Positions 1 through 6,554 of a stretch of 18,451 nt of DNA are shown here, piece by piece. The stretch is taken from assembly GCA_902766655.1 (NCBI GenBank), contig CACXEL010000404.1, positions 1 to 18,451 of the forward strand, given 5' to 3'. Within the stretch, counting starts at the first letter, position 1; each line of letters starts with the position of its first letter. The notes under the pieces were generated by a model. It was not told where the DNA came from. It saw only the letters and a program-made list of their open reading frames with translations, and made no database searches. A program made the position numbers and the translations under genes. Source of the stretch: an uncultured Lachnospiraceae bacterium (lineage in GTDB: Bacteria; Bacillota; Clostridia; Lachnospirales; Lachnospiraceae).

Positions 1-48
1 AGCGGTCCGCCGAAAAATCACAGGCTGTCCGCTTTGGAAGGAGCGGGT

Positions 49-2094
49 ATGGACAGGAAAACAGCAAGAGAGAGAGCGGAGAAGCTGGTCTCCCAAATGA
101 CACTCGCCGAGAAGGCCTCCCAGCTTTGCTTCGATGCGCCTGCCGTCGACCGGTTGGGCATCCCCGCCTACAACTGGTGGAATGAAGCCCTGCACGGCGT
201 CGCGAGGGCCGGCACGGCCACCGTCTTCCCACAGGCCATCGGAATGGCTGCTGCTTTTGACACGGACCTCATGGAGGCTGCGGGTTCCGTGATCGCGGAG
301 GAGGGCCGGGCCAAATACAATGCGGCCGTGCGGCACGGGGACCGGGATATCTACAAGGGGCTCACCTTCTGGGCGCCGAATGTCAACATTTTCCGCGATC
401 CCAGGTGGGGGCGCGGCCATGAGACCTACGGCGAGGATCCTGTCCTGACAGCCCGTCTGGCGGTGCCTTTCATAAAGGGCATCCAGGGGGAGGGAGAGTA
501 TATGAAGGCGGCGGCCTGCGCCAAGCATTTCGCGGTCCATTCGGGGCCGGAGGCGGTCCGCCATGAATTCAATGCCGTCTCCTCCGCGAAGGATATGGAG
601 GAGACCTACCTGCCCGCCTTCCGCGCCTGCGTGCAGGAAGCCGGTGTGGAGGCCGTCATGGGCGCCTACAACCGGACCAACGGGGAGCCCTGCTGCGCCA
701 GCCCCACCCTCATGAAGCTGCTCCGGGAGGACTGGGGCTTTGAGGGGCATTTCACCTCCGACTGCTGGGCCATCCGCGATTTCCACGAATATCACAAGGT
801 GACCGGCAGCATGGTGGAATCCGCCGCCATGGCGCTGAACGCCGGCTGCGACGTCAACTGCGGCTGCAGCTACCGCCGGCTCATGGAGGCCTGCGAGGCC
901 GGACTCGTGACGGAGGAGGCCATCACCACCTCCTGCGTCCGACTCTTCACCACCAGATACCTCCTGGGACTCTTCGACGAGACTGAATATGATCGGATCC
1001 CTTACACTGCCGTTGCTTCCAGGGACCACCTTGCCCTGGCCCGCAGAGCCGCCCGCGAGAGCATTGTCATGCTGAAAAATAACGGCATTCTCCCGCTGGA
1101 CCGGAAGGCTTTGAAGACCATAGCCGTCATCGGCCCCAATGCGGACAGCCGCGCGGCGCTGATCGGCAACTACCACGGGACTGCCTCCCGGTATGTCACA
1201 GTGCTGGAAGGCATCCAGGATGCGGTGGGAGAGGACGCAAGGGTCCTCTACGCCCAGGGAAGCGACCTGTGGCGGGCGACGGTGGAGCATCTGGCCGACC
1301 CTGTCATGAACGACAGGCTGTCGGAAGCCCTTGCAGCCGCGGAGTGCGCGGATGTCGTCATTTTCGTCGGGGGTCTTGACGAGACGTTGGAGGGCGAGGA
1401 AGGGGACACCGGAAACGCCTACTCCTCCGGGGACAAGCAGGACCTCCTGCTTCCGCAGGTCCAGCGGGACCTCCTGCATGCCCTCCTGGGTACGGGAAGG
1501 CCCGTGGTGGTGGTCAACATGACCGGCAGCGCCGTGGACCTGGCCGAGGCCAAGGATCAGGCCGGCGCCATCCTGCAGGCCTGGTATCCGGGACAGGAGG
1601 GCGGAAGAGCGGTGGCGGACATCCTCTTCGGGGAGTGCTCGCCCTCGGGCAAGCTGCCGGTGACCTTCTACCGCAGCTGCGACGACCTGCCGGACTTCAC
1701 CGACTACACCATGAAAGGCCGCACCTACCGGTATTACGAGGGAGAGCCGCTCTATCCCTTCGGATTCGGTCTGACCTATGGGGACAACCGGGTCCTGGCC
1801 TTTTCAGCGGACCGGGACAGCTCCGGCATCCATGTCACGGCAACCGTGAGAAATGACGGCGCCTGCGACACGGAGGACGTACTCCAGGCCTACGTCCGCG
1901 GCCAGGACGATCCCTGGGCCCCGCCGCATCCATCCCTTGCTGCCTTCCGAAGGATCTTCCTGAAGGCCGGGGAGGAGAAGCAGGTCACGCTGGACATCCC
2001 TGCGGAGGCACTGACGAGCGTGGATGAGAACGGCGTCAGGGAGCAGAGGGCCAGTGTGTTTGAGGTCCACGTCGGGTTCTCGCAGCCGAGGTGA
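49..2094 (+). CDS. Glycoside hydrolase family 3 beta-glycosidase (beta-glucosidase/beta-xylosidase type)
   Basis: This enzyme probably releases terminal beta-linked glucose or xylose from oligosaccharides by the retaining GH3 mechanism. The ATG at 49 is preferred over an in-frame TTG at 34 because GGAAGGAG lies just before it at 36-43; this gives 681 residues. There is no signal peptide, so it should act in the cytoplasm on imported oligosaccharides. In order, the protein shows the (alpha/beta)8 domain with KHFAVHSGPE near residue 159, the nucleophile motif TSDCWAI (Asp about 238), the alpha/beta sandwich beginning near ESIVMLKNNG, an acidic cluster GLDETLEGEE near 443-451 likely holding the acid/base Glu, and a C-terminal fibronectin-III-like domain with an AFRRIFLKAGEEKQV stretch. 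Length is typical of three-domain GH3 enzymes. The motif pattern leans towards the xylosidase-like branch, but the substrate cannot be fixed from sequence. No transporter or regulator is visible beside it, and its promoter lies outside the window. Confidence 0.93.
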   Translation: MDRKTARERAEKLVSQMTLAEKASQLCFDAPAVDRLGIPAYNWWNEALHGVARAGTATVFPQAIGMAAAFDTDLMEAAGSVIAEEGRAKYNAAVRHGDRDIYKGLTFWAPNVNIFRDPRWGRGHETYGEDPVLTARLAVPFIKGIQGEGEYMKAAACAKHFAVHSGPEAVRHEFNAVSSAKDMEETYLPAFRACVQEAGVEAVMGAYNRTNGEPCCASPTLMKLLREDWGFEGHFTSDCWAIRDFHEYHKVTGSMVESAAMALNAGCDVNCGCSYRRLMEACEAGLVTEEAITTSCVRLFTTRYLLGLFDETEYDRIPYTAVASRDHLALARRAARESIVMLKNNGILPLDRKALKTIAVIGPNADSRAALIGNYHGTASRYVTVLEGIQDAVGEDARVLYAQGSDLWRATVEHLADPVMNDRLSEALAAAECADVVIFVGGLDETLEGEEGDTGNAYSSGDKQDLLLPQVQRDLLHALLGTGRPVVVVNMTGSAVDLAEAKDQAGAILQAWYPGQEGGRAVADILFGECSPSGKLPVTFYRSCDDLPDFTDYTMKGRTYRYYEGEPLYPFGFGLTYGDNRVLAFSADRDSSGIHVTATVRNDGACDTEDVLQAYVRGQDDPWAPPHPSLAAFRRIFLKAGEEKQVTLDIPAEALTSVDENGVREQRASVFEVHVGFSQPR

Positions 2095-2128
2095 GACAGA
2101 GAGGAAACAGAGGGACGAGACAGACTGA

Positions 2129-2219
2129 CGGCTCTTTTTGAGACAAAGGGACGGTTCATTTTCGCCAAAATCGAAGATTTTGGTGAAAATGAGCCGTCCC
2201 TTTGTCTCAAAAAGAGCCG
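2129..2219. repeat. Near-perfect 91-nt inverted repeat (REP/MITE-like hairpin)
   Basis: Positions 2129-2172 pair with 2176-2219 around a GAA loop, giving a 44-bp stem. Only two pairs are not Watson-Crick, and both become G-U wobbles in plus-strand RNA (A-C mismatches in minus-strand RNA). The arms carry the word GAGACAAAGGGACGG. From memory, words of this style recur in dispersed palindromes of clostridial genomes, some near IS200-like (RAYT) transposases; I could not check this. The element fills the gap between the convergent GH3 gene and the GH32 fragment and ends one base before the fragment's stop codon. No U-tract follows the stem on either strand, so it is not a classical intrinsic terminator, though it could still shield mRNA ends. 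Confidence 0.85.
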
Positions 2220-2220
2220 C

Positions 2221-2907
2221 TTACAGGTTCAAACTGTATTTTTCTACGTCCAGCAGCACATCGCCGTCGGCTTCGAAGCTGATGGCCTGGGCACCGTCGT
2301 GGGTGTAAATGAGGCTGGAGGCGGCCCGCTCGCCGTCGTTGATGAAGAGCTCCATGCTGTGCCTGTCCAGGATCACCCGCATCTTGAGCACCCCGTTCGA
2401 TGGCGAGACCAGGAATTCGCGGACGTTGACGATGTCGTGGGGGAAGCCGCAGTGGCTGCGGTCGATCCGGACGGTGTTGTTGGCCGGCTTGTAGCGGACG
2501 GTGGTCACGTAGCGGCCATCCTTGGCCACATGCATCCTGAAATAGGTGAACATGGTGCTGGAGGCCGGCCGGATGTTCAGCGTCATATCGAGGACCCGGC
2601 CCTCAATGCCCATGAGGTTGGTATCCTGGCGGATCAGGACGTTGCGGTAGATGACCCGGTGGCCCCTGTAGTTTTCCAGCTCGCGGACCGGGTTCTGGAA
2701 GTCGGGCTTATAGCGGTCGATGGTCTCGAGCTCGTCGGCTGTGAAGACGCAGTCGATCGGGTATGTGGTGGTGTCGGAGACCTGCGGCATCCAGTAGTCG
2801 TAGAGGTCGGTCAGTCTCTCGATGGTGCGGTCTTCCATTTTGAAGGTGTCGGTGTAGTAGTGGGAGAGGATGAGCTTCGGTCCGGCAACCGTCAGGGAGA
2901 CGGGCCT
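2221..2907 (-). pseudogene. GH32-type C-terminal domain remnant (5'-truncated fructosidase-like gene)
   Basis: The minus-strand frame encodes about 205 residues from an ATG at 2838. Protein-like sequence continues in frame upstream to a TAA at 2908-2910, and no ribosome binding site precedes 2838. The preserved part resembles the C-terminal beta-sandwich of GH32 sucrose-6-phosphate hydrolases and fructosidases. It shows a PVRELENYRG stretch followed much later by ILDRHSMELFINDGE, the typical D-x-S-x-E-x-F-x-N-D-G signature. The five-bladed propeller that carries the GH32 catalytic residues (about 300 residues) is absent, and only noncoding direct repeats lie upstream. I infer a broken gene that lost its 5' two thirds. 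A stand-alone lectin-like domain is the alternative, but the missing start signal argues against it. The family call is from motif memory and is moderately sure. Confidence 0.6.
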
Positions 2908-2936
2908 TTAGCTTCAGGATCAGCTGTAAGAGGGCT

Positions 2937-3149
2937 CTCCGCCATCTCTCAGGCGTGAGACTGTATACCGGGTGCTCAGCGGGCCGTGCAAAAAGGAGAA
3001 GGACTTCCTCCGCCATCTCTCAGGCGTGAGACTGTATACCGGGTTCTCAGCAGGCTGTGCAAAAAGGAGAAGGACTTCCTCTGCCATCTCGCAGGCGAGG
3101 GGTTTTGTACCGAGTACCCGGAGGGCTCTGCAGAAAGGAGTATGATTTG
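2937..3149. repeat. Three direct tandem repeats of 71 bp
   Basis: Units begin at 2937, 3008 and 3079, exactly 71 bp apart. Units 1 and 2 differ at only three positions, all within the second half (GGGTGCTCAGCGGGCCGTGC in unit 1). Unit 3 is clearly related but much diverged. Each unit carries a CTCAGGCGTGAG-type small dyad (degenerate in unit 3) and a Shine-Dalgarno-like AAAAAGGAG or GAAAGGAG. In unit 3 this purine box is the ribosome binding site of the gene starting at 3147. Because 71 is not a multiple of three, this is not a coding repeat. It occupies most of the 2908-3146 gap, in which I see no gene. Confidence 0.9.
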
Positions 3150-3851
3150 GCCAGCGAATACATCAAGTGGCAGCTTTCCCAGATGCCGGAAGAAGAGGAG
3201 GCCCCCCGGGAGCTCACCCGGGCCGAAAAGTGGAAGAACTGGCTATATTATCACAAATGGCATATGGCAATCTTCGTCATCGCGGCCGTCATAGCGGCAG
3301 ACCTGCTCATGGGCGCCCTGGGCATAGGCCAGGTGAGGCCCGACTATCAGGCCGCCTATGTCGGCGACAAGGTCCTGCCGGCGGACACGGCGGCCGCCCT
3401 GGAGCAGGCCCTGGCCGCTTACGGCGAGGACTGCAACGGCGACGGCCGGGTGACCTTCACCCTTCACCAGTACGTGAAGAGCTCCGAGGCCTCGCCCGAG
3501 AGCGCCTCCTACGCAACGGCCTCCCAGGTCAGGCTCATGGCGGACCTGGGGGAGTGCGAGAGCTATTTCTTTATTCTGGAGGATCCGAACAAATTTCAGA
3601 AGGATTATGATATACTGGAGAAAACTCGCGATGGGCAGACAGCGGTCAGCTGGGAGACATGCCCGGTCCTCATTTCCCTGGATCTGGGGACCTACACGGA
3701 GATCGTGGGCGGAAATGAACTCACAGGCAGCGGCCGGGAAATCCTCTCGCCGCTCTACCTGGCCAGGCGGACCTGTACGGACGAGCGCGCCGTGCGTTAC
3801 AGGGAGGAGTGCGACAGGCTGTGGGACAGGCTCACGGAAGGGAGAAGATGA
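3147..3851 (+). CDS. Single-pass membrane protein with extracytoplasmic domain, unknown function
   Basis: I place the start at the TTG at 3147: AAAGGAG ends at 3140, six bases upstream, and the frame upstream runs into noncoding repeats. The nearby ATG at 3142 is in another frame. The 234-residue product has a charged N-terminus (MASEYIKWQL, then an EEEE stretch), a juxtamembrane KWKNWLYYHKWH motif, one hydrophobic segment at about residues 40-60, and an outside domain of about 170 residues. That domain contains DCNGDGRV near residues 95-102, which resembles a calcium-binding loop. The Lys/Trp/Tyr box before a single membrane segment is common in short uncharacterised proteins of Lachnospiraceae. 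The stop codon overlaps the start of the lipoprotein gene at 3848, which implies translational coupling and a shared role at the cell surface. I do not recognise a function. Confidence 0.8.
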   Translation: MASEYIKWQLSQMPEEEEAPRELTRAEKWKNWLYYHKWHMAIFVIAAVIAADLLMGALGIGQVRPDYQAAYVGDKVLPADTAAALEQALAAYGEDCNGDGRVTFTLHQYVKSSEASPESASYATASQVRLMADLGECESYFFILEDPNKFQKDYDILEKTRDGQTAVSWETCPVLISLDLGTYTEIVGGNELTGSGREILSPLYLARRTCTDERAVRYREECDRLWDRLTEGRR

Positions 3852-4456
3852 TGAGAAAATCCAGTATGATGAGAACCTTCGCCGCCATGGTCGCGGCAGT
3901 CCTCTTGCTCGCAGGCTGCAGCAACAGTCCTGATGCTGCAGCTGACGGGGCTCAGTGGGACGAGACGTGGACCCTCCTTGGAACTGTCATGGGGGTCGGG
4001 GAGCCCGGACACGGGCTCGCCCTGACGGAGAATCCGGTCTCCCTGATGAGCGGCGATAACCATTACGCGGTCTGGTCCGCTGGGGAGGAGCATCACTTTA
4101 CCAACGATGCCGGTGAAGAGGCGGTCTATTACGACGCGCAGCTCTACGCGGTGGCTTCCGGCTTCCGCAATGAAGCCGGGGCCCTGAATGCCGCGGGGGA
4201 GTGGCTCGCGCGCGAGAGAGAGATCTACGAGATCACCGGCGAGGAGACTGTGGAGGCCAACAATCAGAGCTACACGGTCCTGACCTATCGGACCAAGTCG
4301 GAGACCAACCCTTACAGCGCCGGGGCCGTGGCCATCGGTGTCTATAAGAGGTACGCGGTGAGCCTCGAGCTTACCTGCCTGGACGCCTTCCCGGAGGAAC
4401 CGGGAGAGGTGCTGAAGGGGATACTTGCGGTGGTCCATTACAGCGCGGAAATCTGA
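3848..4456 (+). CDS. Small lipoprotein of unknown function
   Basis: The product is about 202 residues. The start is ATG at 3848 (or the next ATG at 3851), overlapping the preceding stop codon, with GAAGGGAGAAG just upstream. A short basic N-terminus, a hydrophobic stretch and the lipobox LLLAGC (Cys about 24) show export and lipid anchoring on the outer face of the membrane. The mature part contains no motif I recognise. It is rich in acidic and aromatic residues and seems to be a compact beta-type domain (for example SYTVLTYRTKSE). The overlap with the upstream membrane protein suggests the two are made together and may form a complex. Downstream lies only a truncated YesL-like frame, so this is the last intact gene of the small operon. 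Confidence 0.82.
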   Translation: MMRKSSMMRTFAAMVAAVLLLAGCSNSPDAAADGAQWDETWTLLGTVMGVGEPGHGLALTENPVSLMSGDNHYAVWSAGEEHHFTNDAGEEAVYYDAQLYAVASGFRNEAGALNAAGEWLAREREIYEITGEETVEANNQSYTVLTYRTKSETNPYSAGAVAIGVYKRYAVSLELTCLDAFPEEPGEVLKGILAVVHYSAEI

Positions 4457-4502
4457 CAGAGGGGTCTGCCTGCACAGGCCCGGCAGACGATGCCTCGGAC
4501 CC

Positions 4503-5027
4503 TTCCTGGCCGGCATGTTCGACTCCATCATGCGGGGCCTCCGCAATGAGCCGGGCCAGTGGCTCCGCAGCTGGAAGAGGAGCTGGAAGCAGAACGCCAG
4601 GGATTCCATTCTCCCCGGCGCTCTCACGGGCCTTGTCATCGGCCTCTACGTATTCATGGGCTTTGTCATGTGGTGGTCAGTGACCGGGCCGACCTTTGTG
4701 ACCATCCTTCTCTACCTGATTTCAGCCCTGATCTTTCTCACGGTGAGCCTGCTCTTCTGGCCCCAGCTGGTGCTTTTCTCCCAGACTCCCAGGCAGACAC
4801 TTGTCAACATTCTGCTCTTTTCTGCCAAATACCTCTGGCGGGTGCTGGGGGCGGCGGCCGTGGTCCTCTTCTTCACAGCTATCATGGTGCTTTTTGCGCC
4901 GCTGAGTCTTCTGCTGGTGCCGGTACTGGGCTTTTGGTATATCCTTTTTCTCGCGGAGTTCATTTTCTACGAGCAGCTGAATGCGGAGCTTGGGATCGAG
5001 GAAACACTGGATCGCCAGCGGGACCTT
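4503..5027 (+). pseudogene. YesL-like (DUF624) membrane protein, N-terminally truncated
   Basis: The frame reads LGPFLAGMFDSIMRGLRNEP followed by three or four hydrophobic segments and then LFLAEFIFYEQLNAELGIEE. This matches the middle and end of YesL/DUF624 membrane proteins, which often sit in carbohydrate transport clusters. Intact members begin with about 40 more residues, including a first membrane helix. Here only 46 bases separate the lipoprotein stop from the start of similarity, and they encode no helix in any frame I checked. The first usable ATG (4515) has no ribosome binding site. Similarity stops near 5000-5027, after which the open frame runs on through sequence whose other strand is a LacI fragment. 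The long open frame to 5321 is therefore partly accidental. I infer a dead gene left by a deletion; the family assignment is fairly sure. Confidence 0.6.
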
Positions 5028-5168
5028 GAAGCCGGCCTCGCGCTTGTCCGGCTCGCCGATGGTGTGGTCGCCCATCCGGAGAAAGAGAAGACATTGACAG
5101 CCAAGCTCCGTCAGTCTTTCGGCCGCGAGCTGCCCGCCCCCGAAATTGTCGGAGGTGATGCAGGGGCC
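5028..5168 (-). pseudogene. LacI-family transcriptional regulator fragment (about 47 codons)
   Basis: On the minus strand these positions read PGPCITSDNFGGGQLAAERL, then TELGCQCLLFLRMGD, and end near EPDKREAGF. This is the central part of the sugar-binding domain of LacI/GalR regulators (the usual pattern is SDNFGGG, then AAEHLIELG, then E-x-D-K-R-x-x-GF). The helix-turn-helix domain that should precede it and the C-terminal half that should follow are both missing. The surrounding minus-strand frame continues on both sides with sequence unlike LacI. It is a fossil of a regulator, joined near 5027 to the tail of the YesL-like fragment on the opposite strand. Confidence 0.62.
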
Positions 5169-5233
5169 GGGCAGCTGCTTCCTGATAATATATTGGCACC
5201 TGGGCAGATTCCCGTCTTCGGTATTCATTTTCA

Positions 5234-5242
5234 TGCTATAAT
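5234..5242 (+). promoter_or_regulatory. Possible extended -10 promoter for the DUF2971 gene
   Basis: A perfect TATAAT at 5237-5242 is preceded by TGC at 5234-5236, an extended -10 arrangement. No good -35 box is seen 16-18 bases upstream. It lies about 100 bases before the start codon at 5343 and just outside the LacI remnant. It is the best plus-strand promoter candidate in this gap. Confidence 0.4.
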
Positions 5243-5342
5243 GAAAGCGGCGGTCAAGGTTCCCGAACGGGATGCGGGGCAACCGCTGATGCCGGTATTG
5301 AACAGTTACAGGTACCTATAAAAAAGACAGGAGAAAACGGGT

Positions 5343-6197
5343 ATGCTGAGACGCTTCTTAAAGCTCAGGGAACTGGATGCTCACACAAGGCTTTTCCACT
5401 ATACCCGGGGCGTCAGCGCCCAGGAGATCCTGAAAAAGCAGACTTTTTTCGCGACCAACACCCAGTTCCTCAACGACGTCAACGAAATGCAGTACATCCT
5501 CGGTGTCCTGGAGGAGGTGATGGAGGAAATCGACCGGCCCATGCGGCGCGGCACCCTGCAGCACCTGATCCTGGAGGACCTGACGGAGTTCCACAAGTAC
5601 GAGTACTATCTGATTTCCTTCAGCACCAAGCCGGACAGCCTGACCCTCTGGGCCGAGTTCGGCGACCGGACGGGCTACAATCTGGAGTTCAACGGGACGG
5701 AGCTCTGTGACCGGATCGCGGATGACCTGGAGATTTTCTGTCACGGCTATGTGGTCTACGACCGGGTCTTCCAGAAACAATGTCTGCGGGACATCATTCT
5801 GGAGGAGATCCCCCGGGAGCTGGGCTGCTCCTTCGGCAACATTATGGACTCCATGGGCCTCGGGACCAGTCCCGTCTTCGAGGAGTACAAGCTGACCCTC
5901 CAAAAGACCCTCTCCGTCTACGCCCTCTTCTTCAAGCAGCCGGAGTTCGCCTCCGAACAGGAGTACAGGTTCATTTTCCGGGATCCGGAGACGCCGGTCC
6001 TTTTCAGGGAGCAGACGGGCTTCCTCCTTCCCTACATCCAGGTCAGCTGTGCCTCCGGCGGACGGCTGCCGGTCCGGAGCGTCACGGTGGCGCCCAAGAA
6101 CCACATCGACCTGGCCCGGCGGGGGATGGAGTACTATCTCCGGTCCCTGGGCTATGAGGTGCCGGTGCGCCTGTCCCGGCTCAAGCTCCGGTACTGA
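5343..6197 (+). CDS. DUF2971 family protein
   Basis: This 284-residue soluble protein has an ATG start with AGGAG at 5330-5334, eight bases away. It has the usual DUF2971 landmarks: LFHYTRG near residue 17, TFFATNTQFLNDVNEM near 34-49, a central YYLISFSTKPDSLTLWAEFG block, and FASEQEYRFIFR in the C-terminal half. No signal peptide or membrane segment is present. DUF2971 proteins are widespread and sporadically distributed, and are often found among accessory genes; their biochemical role is not established as far as I know. It is transcribed alone, between decayed sugar-locus genes and pheST, with a terminator-like hairpin about 180 bases downstream. Confidence 0.82.
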   Translation: MLRRFLKLRELDAHTRLFHYTRGVSAQEILKKQTFFATNTQFLNDVNEMQYILGVLEEVMEEIDRPMRRGTLQHLILEDLTEFHKYEYYLISFSTKPDSLTLWAEFGDRTGYNLEFNGTELCDRIADDLEIFCHGYVVYDRVFQKQCLRDIILEEIPRELGCSFGNIMDSMGLGTSPVFEEYKLTLQKTLSVYALFFKQPEFASEQEYRFIFRDPETPVLFREQTGFLLPYIQVSCASGGRLPVRSVTVAPKNHIDLARRGMEYYLRSLGYEVPVRLSRLKLRY

Positions 6198-6378
6198 AGG
6201 AGTGAAGCCGGGCATGACGGCGGCGCTGCCTTTGGGCGGAAGAGCCTGCCTGCGAGAGCAGATATCGGCTGGTCTGACGCGGTCAGCCCCGATTTACGCC
6301 AGGGGGCAGTCCTGCCGGCGGGCAGATCTGACGCAGTCCCCGGCACCAATAACAGGCGCAGGGGCTGCATTTTCCACC
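6198..6378. other. Gene-free spacer between the DUF2971 gene and pheS
   Basis: No credible gene is visible: open frames here lack ribosome binding sites and family motifs. The stretch contains small GC-rich dyads such as CTGAC-GCG-GTCAG at 6274-6286, and the octamer TCTGACGC occurs twice (6273-6280 and 6329-6336). There is no T-box consensus. Confidence 0.5.
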
Positions 6379-6406
6379 GGCGGTTTGCCCCGCTGACCGC
6401 TTTTTT
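6379..6406 (+). terminator. Intrinsic terminator upstream of pheS
   Basis: GCGGT at 6380-6384 pairs with ACCGC at 6396-6400 around an 11-base loop and is followed by six T residues. The stem is short. It closes the transcription unit of the DUF2971 gene and lies just before the pheS promoter. Confidence 0.5.
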
Positions 6407-6418
6407 CCGCCAAGTTCC

Positions 6419-6447
6419 TTGACAAAGACACCATATCTTTTTAGAAT
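6419..6447 (+). promoter_or_regulatory. Sigma-A-type promoter of pheST
   Basis: A perfect TTGACA at 6419-6424 and TAGAAT at 6442-6447 are separated by 17 bases, the optimal arrangement for the housekeeping sigma factor. Transcription should begin near 6454, leaving a leader of about 100 nt before pheS. Confidence 0.85.
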
Positions 6448-6502
6448 AGAAGCTTGAGCCGCCGGCTTGTGCACGGAGGCTTTTGAGCGGTAAAGGACGC
6501 AT

Positions 6503-6535
6503 CACCCTGCCCCTCAGGCAGGGTGTTTACATTTT
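6503..6535 (+). terminator. Leader hairpin of pheST, possible attenuator
   Basis: CACCCTGCC at 6503-6511 pairs perfectly with GGCAGGGTG at 6517-6525 around a five-base loop, followed by the T-rich TTTACATTTTC. It lies between the pheST promoter and the start codon at 6555, so as an intrinsic terminator it would act as an attenuator. No T-box sequence and no Phe-rich leader peptide is visible, so the signal that would control it is unknown. It could also simply be an mRNA-stabilising 5' hairpin. Confidence 0.55.
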
Positions 6536-6554
6536 CTCACGAACGAGGTGCAAG

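Noticed and set aside
2129..2219. Long hairpin as a classical intrinsic terminator
   Set aside because: No U-rich run follows the stem on either strand.
2937..3149. CRISPR-like array
   Set aside because: Repeats are contiguous, 71 bp with no spacers, only three units and no cas genes.
2986..3294. 102-codon plus-strand frame starting at 2986
   Set aside because: It runs through noncoding 71-bp repeats and then out of frame through the gene at 3147; no motif.
5299..5323. TTGAAC...TATAAA promoter before the DUF2971 gene
   Set aside because: Spacing is only 13 bases, too short for a normal sigma-A promoter; the extended -10 at 5234-5242 is better.
6454..6489. Phe-rich leader peptide before pheS
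   Set aside because: The short frames contain only one Phe codon and no good ribosome binding site.
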